DNA of 64,000 bases. It comes from Alphaproteobacteria bacterium (GTDB lineage: Bacteria > Pseudomonadota > Alphaproteobacteria > Micropepsales > Micropepsaceae). Positions 36,356-47,743 of the stretch are shown piece after piece. Under the pieces are notes generated by a model that had not been told where the DNA came from, did not search any database, and saw nothing but the letters and a program-made list of their open reading frames with translations. The stretch spans positions 1 through 64,000 of the forward strand of contig CANJJD010000001.1 of the NCBI GenBank assembly GCA_947474645.1, given 5' to 3'. Positions within the stretch are counted from its first letter, which is position 1; every line of letters starts with the position of its first letter. The position numbers were made by a program, and so were the translations under genes.

Positions 36356-37474
36356 ATGTCGTCCATCAACAACGCGGCTCCGGCCTATGCCGCGCCGCGC
36401 CAGGGCCTGGCCGGCGCCTTGTGGGCCGACAAGGCGCGGCTGCGCCGGATCCTGATGGTGTGGGGCGTGGGGCTTTTCCTTCTCGCCGCCGCGGCCGTTT
36501 ATCTGGTGGGCGGCCGCTATATCAGCGCCGACAATGCTTACATCCATGCCAACAAGCTGATGGTTTCGACCGATGTGTCGGGACTGGTGCAGAGCGTTCG
36601 TGTCCATGAAGGCCAGAAGGTGAAGGCGGGCGACGTCCTGTTCAGCCTCGATCCCAGGCCGTTCCAGATCGCCTTGGAAAATGCGCAAGCCAGCCTGGCG
36701 AGCACGGTGCAGGAAGTGGAATCCACCCGCGCCGCCTATCGCTCGGCGGTGGCCCAGATCGCCGCCCAGCAGGCGATGGCGACGATGAACGCCCAGACCT
36801 ATGGCCGCTACCGCGCGCTGCAGAAGGAAAATGCCATCGCCGCCATGCAGGTGGATACGGCGCACGCCGCCCAGCTCAATTCCGAAGCCATGACCGCTTC
36901 GCTGCGCCAGACCGCGGCGACTCAGCTCGCCAAGCTGAACGGCGATCCCAATCTGCCGGCGCAACAGACCCCGGCCTATATGAAAGCCCAGGCGGCGGTG
37001 GATGAAGCCCAGCGCCAGCTCGATCATGCGGTGGTGCGCGCGCCTTTCGCCGGCACCGTCGGTGCGGTGGACAGTTTGCAGCCCGGCACGTTGGTGATCT
37101 CGGCGATGTCGGCTTTCACTACCACCAGCGCGGTGGGCCTGATCGGCGACAAGTTCTGGGTCTCCGCCGACATGAAGGAAACCGACCTGACATATGTGCG
37201 CAACGGCGCCCCGGTGGACATCCGCATCGACACCTATCCCGGCTGCAAGTGGGGCGGCCATGTGGACACGGTGAGCGCGGGCAGCGACAGCGCCTTTTCC
37301 GCACTGCCGGCGGAAAATGCCAGCGGCAACTGGGTCAAGGTGGTGCAGCGCATTCCGGTCCGCATCGCCATCGAAAAAAGTGAATGCCAGCGCGCCTTGC
37401 GCGCCGGCATGAGCGCGGTGATCACCATCGACACCGGCAAGCGCCGCCTGACTCGCCTGCTCGAAGGGTTCTGA
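36356..37474 (+). CDS. emrA: HlyD/EmrA-type membrane fusion protein
   Basis: A 372-residue periplasmic adaptor. One N-terminal membrane helix (about 33-52) precedes a lipoyl/barrel-sandwich part (GRYISADNAYIHANKL, VHEGQKVKAGDVLFSLD), a helical hairpin (100-220) and a beta-barrel segment (VVRAPFAGTVGAVDSLQPG). It links the MFS pump EmrB to an outer-membrane channel to expel toxic compounds. The ATG begins one base after the marR stop. Confidence 0.88.
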   Translation: MSSINNAAPAYAAPRQGLAGALWADKARLRRILMVWGVGLFLLAAAAVYLVGGRYISADNAYIHANKLMVSTDVSGLVQSVRVHEGQKVKAGDVLFSLDPRPFQIALENAQASLASTVQEVESTRAAYRSAVAQIAAQQAMATMNAQTYGRYRALQKENAIAAMQVDTAHAAQLNSEAMTASLRQTAATQLAKLNGDPNLPAQQTPAYMKAQAAVDEAQRQLDHAVVRAPFAGTVGAVDSLQPGTLVISAMSAFTTTSAVGLIGDKFWVSADMKETDLTYVRNGAPVDIRIDTYPGCKWGGHVDTVSAGSDSAFSALPAENASGNWVKVVQRIPVRIAIEKSECQRALRAGMSAVITIDTGKRRLTRLLEGF

Positions 37475-37478
37475 TCGC

Positions 37479-39035
37479 TTGAGCCAGGCCGTGCACCATG
37501 AAGCCCATGTCTATGACAGCAAGATTGCTGAATGGGCGGTGCTGATCGGGTCCATGGCGGGCGTGTTGATGCAGGCGCTGGACACCACCATCGCCAATGT
37601 CGCGCTTCCCTATATGGAAGGCAGTCTGTCGGCATCGCGCGACCAGGTCACCTGGGTGCTTACCAGCTACATCATCGCCGCCGCCATCATGACCGCGCCG
37701 GTGGGCTGGCTGGCGGCGCGCTTCGGCAAGAAGAATTTCCTCATCACCTCCATCGCCGGCTTTACCGTCGCCTCCATGCTGTGCGGCGCCTCCCAGAATC
37801 TGGAACAGATGGTTGTGTTCCGCATCATCCAGGGCGTGTTCGGCGCAGCCCTGGGGCCGCTCTCCCAGGCCGTGATGCTGGACATGTATCCGCCCGCCAA
37901 GCGCGGCAACGTCATGGCGATCTGGGGCATGGGCGTGATGCTGGGGCCGATCCTGGGCCCGACCTTGGGCGGGGTACTGACCGACGCTTACAACTGGCGG
38001 TGGGTGTTCTACATCAACGTACCCTTCGGCATCGCTGCCTGCGCCATGCTGTGGGTGTTCTTCAAGGACACCGCCCGCGATAGCAGTCTGAAGTTCGACT
38101 GGTTCGGCTTTGCCGCACTGTCAGTGGGGCTGGCGGCGCTGCAACTGATGCTGGACCGCGGCACCACCAAGGACTGGTTCTCCTCGCCCGAGATCGTCAT
38201 CGAGGCGATCATCGCCGGCATCGGGCTTTATCTTTTCCTGGTCCATATGCTGACCGCCAAAAAACCCTTCATTCCCAAGGACATTTTCAGGGACCGCAAT
38301 TTCGTCAGCGGGCTGGTGCTGATGTTCACCATGGGTCTTGTTTTATTGGCTTCCTCGGCGCTGCTGTCGCCGTATCTGCAAAACCTGTCGGGCCGCAGCG
38401 TCACCCAGACCGGCTTTCTGATGGTGCCGCGCGGGTTGGGCGTGATGGTCGCCATGATGTTCGCCAGCAAGCTGACCATGAAGATGGACCCGCGAATCAT
38501 CATGACGGTTGGCGCCGCGCTGATGGTCTGGTCGCTCTGGGCGATGACCGGCTGGACCCCCGGCATCAATGTGGGCGCTGTCACGTGGGTGACCTTCGTC
38601 CAGGGCTTCGGCATGGGCCTGGTCTTTGTCCCCATGAACATGGTGGCTTTTGCCACCTTGACGCCGCAGCAGCGCACCGATGGCGCCGGATTGTCCAACC
38701 TGATGCGCAATATCGGCAGCGCTATCGGCGTTTCGCTGACCTCGACCATCCTGATCAACTCGGTTCAGGCGATTCATTCCCAATTGGCGGGCCTGGCATC
38801 GCCCTTCAACCGGGCGTTGGGCGTCAATGGGGCCTCGATGATGATGAATCCCCAGATACCTTTTGGGTTGGCAAATCTGAATTCTCTCATAGAATACCGC
38901 GCACAAGTGCAGGCCTACTCCAACGACTTCCTTTTCATGTTCCTGATCTCCCTGCCTGTGTTTGCGATTATCTGGCTGATGAAGCGTCCTTCCTTCGCAG
39001 CCGGCCAACCTCCGAAGACAGAAGTGGTGGACTAA
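37479..39035 (+). CDS. emrB: DHA2-family MFS drug efflux permease
   Basis: A 518-residue transporter with about 14 membrane segments, as in EmrB/QacA pumps. Motif C-like GPILGPTLGGVLTDAYNWRW and the early LDTTIANVALPYM are typical. It uses the proton gradient to export drugs through EmrA. The start is TTG 37479 (GTG 37491 possible), four bases after emrA, so coupling is likely. No outer-membrane channel gene follows; TolC must come from elsewhere. Confidence 0.92.
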   Translation: MSQAVHHEAHVYDSKIAEWAVLIGSMAGVLMQALDTTIANVALPYMEGSLSASRDQVTWVLTSYIIAAAIMTAPVGWLAARFGKKNFLITSIAGFTVASMLCGASQNLEQMVVFRIIQGVFGAALGPLSQAVMLDMYPPAKRGNVMAIWGMGVMLGPILGPTLGGVLTDAYNWRWVFYINVPFGIAACAMLWVFFKDTARDSSLKFDWFGFAALSVGLAALQLMLDRGTTKDWFSSPEIVIEAIIAGIGLYLFLVHMLTAKKPFIPKDIFRDRNFVSGLVLMFTMGLVLLASSALLSPYLQNLSGRSVTQTGFLMVPRGLGVMVAMMFASKLTMKMDPRIIMTVGAALMVWSLWAMTGWTPGINVGAVTWVTFVQGFGMGLVFVPMNMVAFATLTPQQRTDGAGLSNLMRNIGSAIGVSLTSTILINSVQAIHSQLAGLASPFNRALGVNGASMMMNPQIPFGLANLNSLIEYRAQVQAYSNDFLFMFLISLPVFAIIWLMKRPSFAAGQPPKTEVVD

Positions 39036-39920
39036 ATGAAGACTGCATTCATCGGCCTGGGCGTGATGGGTTATCCGATGGCGGGCCACCTCAAGAAGGG
39101 CGGCCATGAGGTCACGGTTTACAACCGCAACCCCGCCAAGGCGGCGCAGTGGAAGGCGGAGTATGGCGGCGATACCGCCCCGACCCCGGCCGAGGCCGCC
39201 AAGGACAAGGACATCGTGTTTTGCTGCGTGGGCCGCGATTCGGACCTGCGCGAAGTGACCCTTGGCGACAAGGGCGCGTTCGGCGCCATGAAGAAGGGCG
39301 CGCTGTTCGTGGACCACACCACTGCGTCCGCCTCCATCGCGCGCGAACTGGACGCCGAAGCGCAGAAGCGTGGTTTTGATTTCGTGGATGCGCCGGTGTC
39401 GGGCGGCCAGGCGGGCGCCGTCAACGGCAAGCTGGGCATCATGTGCGGCGGCACCGAAGCCGGTTACGCCAAGGCCGAGCCGGTGATGGCGGTGTATACA
39501 AAGTTGGCCAAGCGTCTCGGACCGGCGGGCTCGGGCCAGCTCACCAAGATGGCAAACCAGATCTGCATTGCGGGCATTGTGCAGGGCATGTCGGAAGCCT
39601 ATAGCCTGATGCGCGCCGCCGGACTCGATATCGAAGCGGTGACGGAAGTGATCTCCAAGGGCGCGGCCCAGAGCTGGCAGATGGAGAACCGCATCAAGAC
39701 GATGAGTGCGGGCGAATATAATCACGGCTTTGCCGTGGAATGGATGCGCAAGGACCTGAACATCGCGTTGGAGGAAGCTCGCAAGCAGGGTGTCAGCCTG
39801 CCTGTGACCGCGCTGGTGGATCAGTTCTATGCGGAAGTTGAGAATTTGGGGGGCAAACGCTGGGACACGTCCAGCCTTTTCGTGCGCCAGGAGACCGCGC
39901 GTAAGGGCAACAAGTCATAG
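39036..39920 (+). CDS. 3-hydroxyisobutyrate dehydrogenase family oxidoreductase
   Basis: A 294-residue NAD(P)-dependent enzyme. N-terminal Rossmann motif IGLGVMGYPMAGHL, substrate motif DAPVSGGQAGA (about 121) and catalytic Lys in QLTKMANQICIAG (about 171). Members oxidise 3-hydroxyisobutyrate (valine breakdown) or reduce tartronate semialdehyde. The ATG abuts the emrB stop. A 3-hydroxyisobutyryl-CoA-hydrolase-like gene at 41.6 kb makes the valine role attractive. Confidence 0.88.
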   Translation: MKTAFIGLGVMGYPMAGHLKKGGHEVTVYNRNPAKAAQWKAEYGGDTAPTPAEAAKDKDIVFCCVGRDSDLREVTLGDKGAFGAMKKGALFVDHTTASASIARELDAEAQKRGFDFVDAPVSGGQAGAVNGKLGIMCGGTEAGYAKAEPVMAVYTKLAKRLGPAGSGQLTKMANQICIAGIVQGMSEAYSLMRAAGLDIEAVTEVISKGAAQSWQMENRIKTMSAGEYNHGFAVEWMRKDLNIALEEARKQGVSLPVTALVDQFYAEVENLGGKRWDTSSLFVRQETARKGNKS

Positions 39921-39932
39921 GGGTTTGCGTAC

Positions 39933-42636
<2,704 letters not shown>

Positions 42637-42797
42637 TTTTCGAAAAACTGTTTACGTTTTATTTGCCATAGTCCGACAGACTGCGGCTCTCTGCGAAAGT
42701 GTTGCTGCCGCCTGCGCGCATTTTACGCGTCTTTAAGACATCCCCCTTAGTGTGGCCACAACAACAGGTGGGCTCCGCAAAAAGCGGGGAAAAGCAG

Positions 42798-43307
42798 ATG
42801 ACGGCATTGGCCAAACCGCAAGTCGCGGAGGCGCTCAGCGGCGCTTCCACGGTTCGCAAGCACTATCTCGAGACGTTGAACGTCGTTGAGCGGCTTCATC
42901 GCCAGCTTCTTGACGTCATCAAGGACGAGCTGGATCGCCGCGACGAACGCGAAATCAATTCGGTCCAGGCTCTGCTGCTGTTCAATGTCGGCGACCAGGA
43001 ACTGACGGCCGGCGAGCTGCGTACCCGCGGCCATTATCTGGGCTCCAACGTTTCCTACAATCTCAAGAAGCTGGTGGAAGGCGGTTACATCCATCATGAG
43101 CGGTCCGAATCCGACCGCCGCTCGGTGCTGGTGCGCCTGACCCGCAAGGGCGAAGTGGTGCGCGACATGCTGCGCGAACTGTTCGACCGCCATCTGGGCT
43201 CGCTGGAAGCAGTGGGCAATGTCGGCGCGGCGGACCTGGAAAACCTCAACACCAGCCTGAAGCGCCTGGAGCGTTTCTGGATCGACCAGGTGCGGTTCCG
43301 TCTCTAG
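42798..43307 (+). CDS. MarR-type winged-helix regulator, LdtR-like
   Basis: A 169-residue regulator from ATG 42798, with GGGGAAAAG upstream. The core INSVQALLLFNVGDQELTAG, then RGHYLGSNVSYNLKKLVEGG, is very close to what I recall of the conserved alphaproteobacterial LdtR group. LdtR controls L,D-transpeptidase and osmotic-stress genes in Liberibacter and Sinorhizobium. Target genes are not adjacent. The 160-bp upstream gap is AT-richer and probably holds its promoter. Confidence 0.8.
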   Translation: MTALAKPQVAEALSGASTVRKHYLETLNVVERLHRQLLDVIKDELDRRDEREINSVQALLLFNVGDQELTAGELRTRGHYLGSNVSYNLKKLVEGGYIHHERSESDRRSVLVRLTRKGEVVRDMLRELFDRHLGSLEAVGNVGAADLENLNTSLKRLERFWIDQVRFRL

Positions 43308-43447
43308 GCATTCGTGCAGGCCGGCGGGCAAGCATGAAGCAGACTTGCGCGATCCGTCCTTGTACAGGTGGCGCGGCGCTCCCGCTCACGCCACAAAATC
43401 CCTCGCGCAGGGTCCTTCGACCGCCACGACTCAGATAAACTCGCCCC

Positions 43448-44092
43448 ATGAAGGGGCTGATCGCCATCCTGTCGCGCCATGGACGCTTTTACATCGCGCT
43501 GGCTTGCGGCCTCGCCACCACGGGCGCGGCCTATTATGCCGGCTTTGAGGCGCCGCTGCTGGCCGGCGGCGACGCCTTCTATCTGGTCTTCCTGGTGCTG
43601 TGCGGCGTCTTGATCGCCAACCAGAAGAAATCCGAGCTCAAGAAGCGGGCGAAACACGAAGACGAGGGCATCGCCGTCGTCCTGCTGATCACCATCGCCA
43701 CCATGGCCTTCTTCTGCGAGGCGGTGTTCATGGCCATGAGCAAGAAGCATGGCCTGGAGATCGGGCCGCTGGTGCTGGCGGGGATCGGCGCGCCGCTGGG
43801 CTGGTTCGTGCTCCACACCCTGATGGCGTTCCACTATGCCAACATTCATTATTTCGAAGATCCCGAATGCGCCGACGGCGACGACCTGGCTTTTCCCGGC
43901 CGGGGCGATCCGGGGATATGGGATTTTCTCTATTATTCCTTTGTGGTGGGCATGACGGCGCAGGTTTCCGACGTCCAGGTGCGCACCACGGTGATGCGCC
44001 GCGCCACATTGGTGCATGGCGTCCTGTCGTTCTTCTTCAACACCGTCTTTATCGCGATGGCGGTGAACGCGGGCGTTACCCTGGCTTCCTGA
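43448..44092 (+). CDS. DUF1345 membrane protein
   Basis: A 214-residue membrane protein with about five hydrophobic segments. A basic loop (KKSELKKRAKHEDEG) follows the second segment, and the motif FLYYSFVVGMTAQVSDVQV is typical of DUF1345. Function is unknown. The 3' end overlaps the convergent DUF1295 gene by 17 bases. Confidence 0.85.
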   Translation: MKGLIAILSRHGRFYIALACGLATTGAAYYAGFEAPLLAGGDAFYLVFLVLCGVLIANQKKSELKKRAKHEDEGIAVVLLITIATMAFFCEAVFMAMSKKHGLEIGPLVLAGIGAPLGWFVLHTLMAFHYANIHYFEDPECADGDDLAFPGRGDPGIWDFLYYSFVVGMTAQVSDVQVRTTVMRRATLVHGVLSFFFNTVFIAMAVNAGVTLAS

Positions 44093-44885
44093 ACCAGGGA
44101 ACAAAGGCGCTGACCTGCCGCTTGTAGGCGGCATAGCCCGGCCGGCGCTCGGCGATATCGCCTTCCATCAACGCCACGCCAGACACTTTCAACAACAGCA
44201 CGGTGATCAGCAGCGGCGACAACAGCAGCCACCACATATGGCTGGCGGCATAGCCGATGATGAAAAAGCCCCACCACATCGCGGCCTCGCCGAAATAATT
44301 GGGATGGCGCGACAGGCCCCACAGGCCCTTGTCCATCACCTTGCCCTTGTTGGCCGGATCGGCGCGGAAGGCACCCAACTGGAAGTCGGCCACCGCCTCG
44401 AACACCAGGGCCGCGGCGGCGATGCCCACCCCGGCATAATCCAGCCATCCCATCGGGACCCCGCTATAGAGCACCGCCGCCACCAAGGGGGCGGGGATGA
44501 ACCAGATGAGAATCGCTTGCAACAGGAACACCTGCACCAGGCTCAGCCACCACCAGTTCGGCCCGAACTTGGCGCGCATGGCGCCATAGCGGTGATCCTC
44601 GCCCTGGTGGCGGGCCCAGACATGGGCGGCCAGCCGTATCGCCCACAAATTAACCAGCAAAAGTACGGCGGAGGTGCGCGGACCGGCGGCATGGCCCATG
44701 CCGGCGGCGATATCCACGATCCCGGCTATGCCCGGACCCCAGAAAATATCGACGATGCTGGCGTCTTTCAGGCGCAGGGACACCAGCCACAGGACCACGG
44801 CCGCGGTCAGCGCAAACACCAGCCCCCAGCTCGTGGGTGATAAGGCGGGCAGGTGGGCCAGGAGCGGGGAAAGAGCTGTTTTCAT
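44076..44885 (-). CDS. DUF1295 membrane protein (steroid 5-alpha-reductase-like)
   Basis: A 269-residue protein with about seven membrane segments. C-terminal motifs GLWGLSRHPNYFGEAAMWWG and RRPGYAAYKRQVSAFVPWF match the DUF1295/isoprenylcysteine methyltransferase-like family, which shares its fold with 5-alpha reductases. Substrate is unknown. It is divergent from hemA with an 81-bp gap. Confidence 0.88.
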   Translation of the reverse strand: MKTALSPLLAHLPALSPTSWGLVFALTAAVVLWLVSLRLKDASIVDIFWGPGIAGIVDIAAGMGHAAGPRTSAVLLLVNLWAIRLAAHVWARHQGEDHRYGAMRAKFGPNWWWLSLVQVFLLQAILIWFIPAPLVAAVLYSGVPMGWLDYAGVGIAAAALVFEAVADFQLGAFRADPANKGKVMDKGLWGLSRHPNYFGEAAMWWGFFIIGYAASHMWWLLLSPLLITVLLLKVSGVALMEGDIAERRPGYAAYKRQVSAFVPWFRKPG

Positions 44886-44966
44886 GTGACAAATTGCGTG
44901 GAATCAAACACTTGTTTCGCGCTATCGTGCCGTATGCGGGCGTAGACCTGTCCAAAGGCGTGAGTC

Positions 44967-46202
44967 ATGGCGTTTTCCTACAAGACCAGTTTTGCCGATG
45001 CCCTGGCGGCGCTTCGGCGCGAAGGCCGCTACCGGGTCTTCGCCGACATTCTGCGCGAGCGGGGCGCTTTTCCCAAGGCCGGCCTGCACGACCCCGACAG
45101 CTCTTATACCGACAACAAGGGCAAGCCGATCACCGTCTGGTGCTCGAATGATTACCTGAACATGGGCCAGCATCCCAAGGTGCTGGCGGCGATGCATGAG
45201 GCGGTGGACGCGGTGGGCGCCGGTTCCGGCGGCACCCGCAACATCTCCGGCACCACCCATTATCATGTGGAGCTGGAGCGCGAGCTCGCCGACCTGCACG
45301 GCAAGGACGCGGCGCTGCTGTTCACCAGCGGCTTTGTCTCCAACGACGCCACGCTGTCCACCCTGGCCAAGGTGCTGCCCGGCCTGATCATCTTCTCGGA
45401 CGAGCTCAACCATGCCTCGATGATTGAAGGCATCCGCCATGGCGGCACCGCCAAGTATGTTTTCCGCCACAACGACATGGAGCATCTGGAAGAGTTGCTG
45501 AAGGCGGCCAATCCGGCGGCGCCCAAGCTGATCGCGTTTGAGAGCGTCTATTCCATGGAGGGCGAATTCTCGCCCACCGAAGCCATCTGCGACCTGGCCG
45601 AGAAATACGGCGCGCTGACCTACATTGATGAAGTCCACAGCGTGGGAATGTACGGCCCGCGCGGCGCCGGCGTGGCGGCCCGCGACGGCACCATGCACCG
45701 CGTCGACATCATCGAAGGCACCCTGGCCAAGGCCTTCGGCGTCATGGGCGGCTATATTGCCGCCAGCGCCGAGCTGGTGGACTGCATCCGCAGCTTCGCG
45801 CCGGGCTTCATTTTCACCACTTCGTTGGCGCCGGCCATCGCCGCCGGCGTGCTGGCCTCCATCCGGCATGTGAAATCCTCGGACGTGGAGCGCACCAAGC
45901 TGGCCGAACGCGCCGCGGCGCTGAAGGCGCGCTTCGCCGCCGCCCGCCTGCCGCTGATGCACAGCAAAAGCCATATCGTGCCCTTGATGGTGGGCGATGC
46001 CGCCCTGTGCAAGTCGGTGTCGGACTCGCTGCTGAAGGACCACGGCATCTATGTCCAGCCGATCAACTATCCCACCGTGCCGCGCGGCACCGAGCGGCTG
46101 CGCTTTACCCCCAGCCCGGCGCATAGCGATGCGATGATGGACGCGCTGGTTGAGGCGCTGGTGATCGTGTGGGACGCCCACAAGATCGCTCGCGCCGCGT
46201 AA
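44967..46202 (+). CDS. hemA: 5-aminolevulinate synthase
   Basis: A 411-residue PLP enzyme that condenses glycine and succinyl-CoA, the C4 route to haem used by alphaproteobacteria and mitochondria. Glycine-rich segment [19 protein letters not shown], Asp/His in [17 protein letters not shown] and the PLP lysine in [14 protein letters not shown] are all present. No FNR-like box is visible in the short upstream gap. Confidence 0.96.
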   Translation: MAFSYKTSFADALAALRREGRYRVFADILRERGAFPKAGLHDPDSSYTDNKGKPITVWCSNDYLNMGQHPKVLAAMHEAVDAVGAGSGGTRNISGTTHYHVELERELADLHGKDAALLFTSGFVSNDATLSTLAKVLPGLIIFSDELNHASMIEGIRHGGTAKYVFRHNDMEHLEELLKAANPAAPKLIAFESVYSMEGEFSPTEAICDLAEKYGALTYIDEVHSVGMYGPRGAGVAARDGTMHRVDIIEGTLAKAFGVMGGYIAASAELVDCIRSFAPGFIFTTSLAPAIAAGVLASIRHVKSSDVERTKLAERAAALKARFAAARLPLMHSKSHIVPLMVGDAALCKSVSDSLLKDHGIYVQPINYPTVPRGTERLRFTPSPAHSDAMMDALVEALVIVWDAHKIARAA

Positions 46203-46379
46203 TTGCCAAAAGAGATCTACGTCGAATTCGTGATCCTGGGCAATTCGCTCAAGGCGACCGCGATTGATCCCGAGACAGGCCTGGAAGCCACCGTCATCGG
46301 CCCGGCCAATGCCGCCCAAAGCACCATGGCCCAGGCCGCCCGCCGCAAGCTGGAATTCATGGCGAAGAAGAAGGGGTAA
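46203..46379 (+). CDS. Small conserved protein downstream of hemA
   Basis: A 58-residue protein starting at a TTG that directly follows the hemA stop: MPKEIYVEFVILGNSLKATA, then IDPETGLEATVIGPANAAQS and a basic end (FMAKKKG). It has clear coding bias. It resembles a small alphaproteobacterial family I recall as DUF6898; that match is unverified. Its tight coupling with hemA suggests co-expression. Function is unknown. Confidence 0.6.
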   Translation: MPKEIYVEFVILGNSLKATAIDPETGLEATVIGPANAAQSTMAQAARRKLEFMAKKKG

Positions 46380-46394
46380 GCCCGTCTATACGGG

Positions 46395-46475
46395 ATCTAT
46401 ATTTTCCACGCTCTTGGCCTGCCTCGAATCTATATCCCCGCCCGCCTATTTCTCGCCTCCAAGATGGAGGCAGTC
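46395..46475 (+). promoter_or_regulatory. Leader of the kdp remnant: direct repeats and hairpin at the ribosome site
   Basis: ATCTATAT occurs at 46395-46402 and again at 46428-46435, exactly 33 bases (about three helical turns) apart, in an AT-rich patch upstream of the first small kdp gene. GCCTCC-AAGAT-GGAGGC (46455-46471) could hide the GGAGG ribosome site. The repeats may be sites for the kdp response regulator; this is inference. Confidence 0.35.
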
Positions 46476-46559
46476 ATGCTGGATGCGATTTTCGTGTGTG
46501 CGGGCCTGGCGTTTTTCGCCGCCGCGGTCGGCTACACCCTGATCTGCGAGAGGTTGTGA
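46476..46559 (+). CDS. Small kdp-leader membrane protein
   Basis: A 27-residue membrane peptide starting MLDAIFVCAGLAFFAAAVGY and ending in CERL. Short hydrophobic peptides of this form, ending in a C(D/E)RL-like sequence, often stand just before kdpF in alphaproteobacterial kdp operons. GGAGG lies 8 bases upstream, and the stop overlaps the kdpF start (TGATG). Confidence 0.6.
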   Translation: MLDAIFVCAGLAFFAAAVGYTLICERL

Positions 46560-46648
46560 TGGGCGGCGACTTTATCCTCGCGGCCTGCGTCACGCTCGGC
46601 GTTCTTGGCTATCTGGTTTACGCCCTGATCCGCCCGGAGCGTTTCTGA
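46559..46648 (+). CDS. kdpF: Potassium-transporting ATPase subunit F
   Basis: A 29-residue single-helix peptide (GGDFILAACVTLGVLGYLVY, then ALIRPERF). The YxLIRPExF ending is the KdpF signature. KdpF stabilises the KdpABC pump. It overlaps the genes on both sides by one base, the normal kdp coupling, yet the pump itself is missing downstream. Confidence 0.8.
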   Translation: MGGDFILAACVTLGVLGYLVYALIRPERF

Positions 46649-47118
46649 TGACCGCCAATGGCTGGATTCAAATTGGCCTGTTCTGCGTGGCGGTCCTTGT
46701 TTGCGTGAAACCGCTGGGGCTCTACATGGCCCGCGTCTTTGAAGGCGAAATCCGGTTCTTGGCGCCGGTGGAGCGTTTCGTGTATCGCCTGTGCGGGGTC
46801 AAGCAGGACGGCGAGAAGCCGCTGTTCCGCAGCGGCGATGTGACGGTGGACCTGGTACGGCGCATCGTGACCGCGCGAGGCGCCGAGGTGAAGCTGACGC
46901 CGCGCGAATATGACCTGCTGCGGCTGCTGGTCAGCCATGCCGGCAAGGTCCTGACCCACAAACTCATCCTGCAGGAAGTCTGGGGCGGGGAGGCGGATGT
47001 GCAGTATCTGCGCATTTACATCCGCAACCTGCGCCAGAAGCTGGAAACCGACCCGGAACAGCCCCGGCTGATCCAAACCGAACAGGGCGTGGGCTACCGC
47101 TTGGCGCCGGCGGATTAG
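46648..47118 (+). CDS. KdpA'-'KdpE in-frame fusion (remnant of a kdpABCDE deletion)
   Basis: A 156-residue open frame. Residues 1 to about 52 are the N-terminus of the potassium channel subunit KdpA (MTANGWIQIG, then KPLGLYMARVFEGE and PVERFVYRLCGV), with one membrane helix. From about residue 59 the sequence is the OmpR-type winged helix of the response regulator KdpE (LFRSGDVTVDLVRR, KLTPREYDLLRLLVSHAGKV, YLRIYIRNLRQKLE, GVGYRLA). The rest of kdpA, all of kdpB, kdpC and kdpD, and the KdpE receiver are absent. The join, near 46801-46827, keeps the frame. The product would be a membrane-tethered DNA-binding protein, or a harmless scar. Confidence 0.88.
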   Translation: MTANGWIQIGLFCVAVLVCVKPLGLYMARVFEGEIRFLAPVERFVYRLCGVKQDGEKPLFRSGDVTVDLVRRIVTARGAEVKLTPREYDLLRLLVSHAGKVLTHKLILQEVWGGEADVQYLRIYIRNLRQKLETDPEQPRLIQTEQGVGYRLAPAD

Positions 47119-47120
47119 TC

Positions 47121-47540
47121 TTACTTCTTTTTCTTGCCCTTGCGGCCGTCGCCCTTGCCCAGCCCGATCTTCTTGGCGAAGTCGCTGCGCTTCTGGGCAT
47201 AGTTGGGCGCCACCATGGGATAGTCGGGTGGCAGGTTCCAGCGCTCGCGATATTCCGACGGCGACAGCTTGTAGCGTGAGCGCAGATAGCGCTTGAGCAT
47301 CTTCAGCTTCTTGCCGTCCTCCAGGCAGAAAATGAAGTCGGCCTGGACTGACTTCTTCACCGGCACGGCGGGGGCACGGGGCAGGGCGCGGGTCTCGCCG
47401 CCGCCGAAGCCGCCCAGGGTGGCATGCACATTCTTGATGATGCCGGGCAGCTCGCTGGCCGCCACCGTATTCTTGCTGACATAGGCGGCGACGATTTCCG
47501 TCACCAGCTTGAGGATGTCGTCCTCATTATTCTTGCCCAT
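47121..47540 (-). CDS. MucR/Ros family transcriptional regulator
   Basis: A 139-residue regulator. The MucR core reads FIFCLEDGKKLKMLKRYLRS, then LSPSEYRERWNLPPDYPMVA and a lysine-rich tail. The Ros zinc finger needs Cys and His ligands, but here the CxxC position is C-L-E-D and the helix has RYLRSRY in place of RHLxxHH. This copy therefore probably folds without zinc, as some Ml/MucR proteins do. MucR proteins bind AT-rich DNA and control exopolysaccharide, motility and cell-cycle genes. It faces the kdp remnant with a 2-bp gap. Confidence 0.9.
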   Translation of the reverse strand: MGKNNEDDILKLVTEIVAAYVSKNTVAASELPGIIKNVHATLGGFGGGETRALPRAPAVPVKKSVQADFIFCLEDGKKLKMLKRYLRSRYKLSPSEYRERWNLPPDYPMVAPNYAQKRSDFAKKIGLGKGDGRKGKKKK

Positions 47541-47743
47541 GACCCCAGACCGATGTTGCCGCCCGCCACCTTAGGGCAGCGGGCCAGGTGAGGAAATCTC
47601 AGCTTTTCCCGTGCCTTGCAAGAAGCTCTTCAATTCTTCCCCAAACCGCTAGATTTGGTGCCGGGGAAGGGGTAAATCCGCCATTCCTGCGCGGGGGCGC
47701 AACATCGGCCTCCGCACCCCTTCTGGTTGCAAACGAGGCTTGC

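Noticed and set aside
47541-47743. Riboswitch in front of glyA
   Set aside because: I looked for glycine, SAM and THF aptamer cores and saw no convincing conserved segments.
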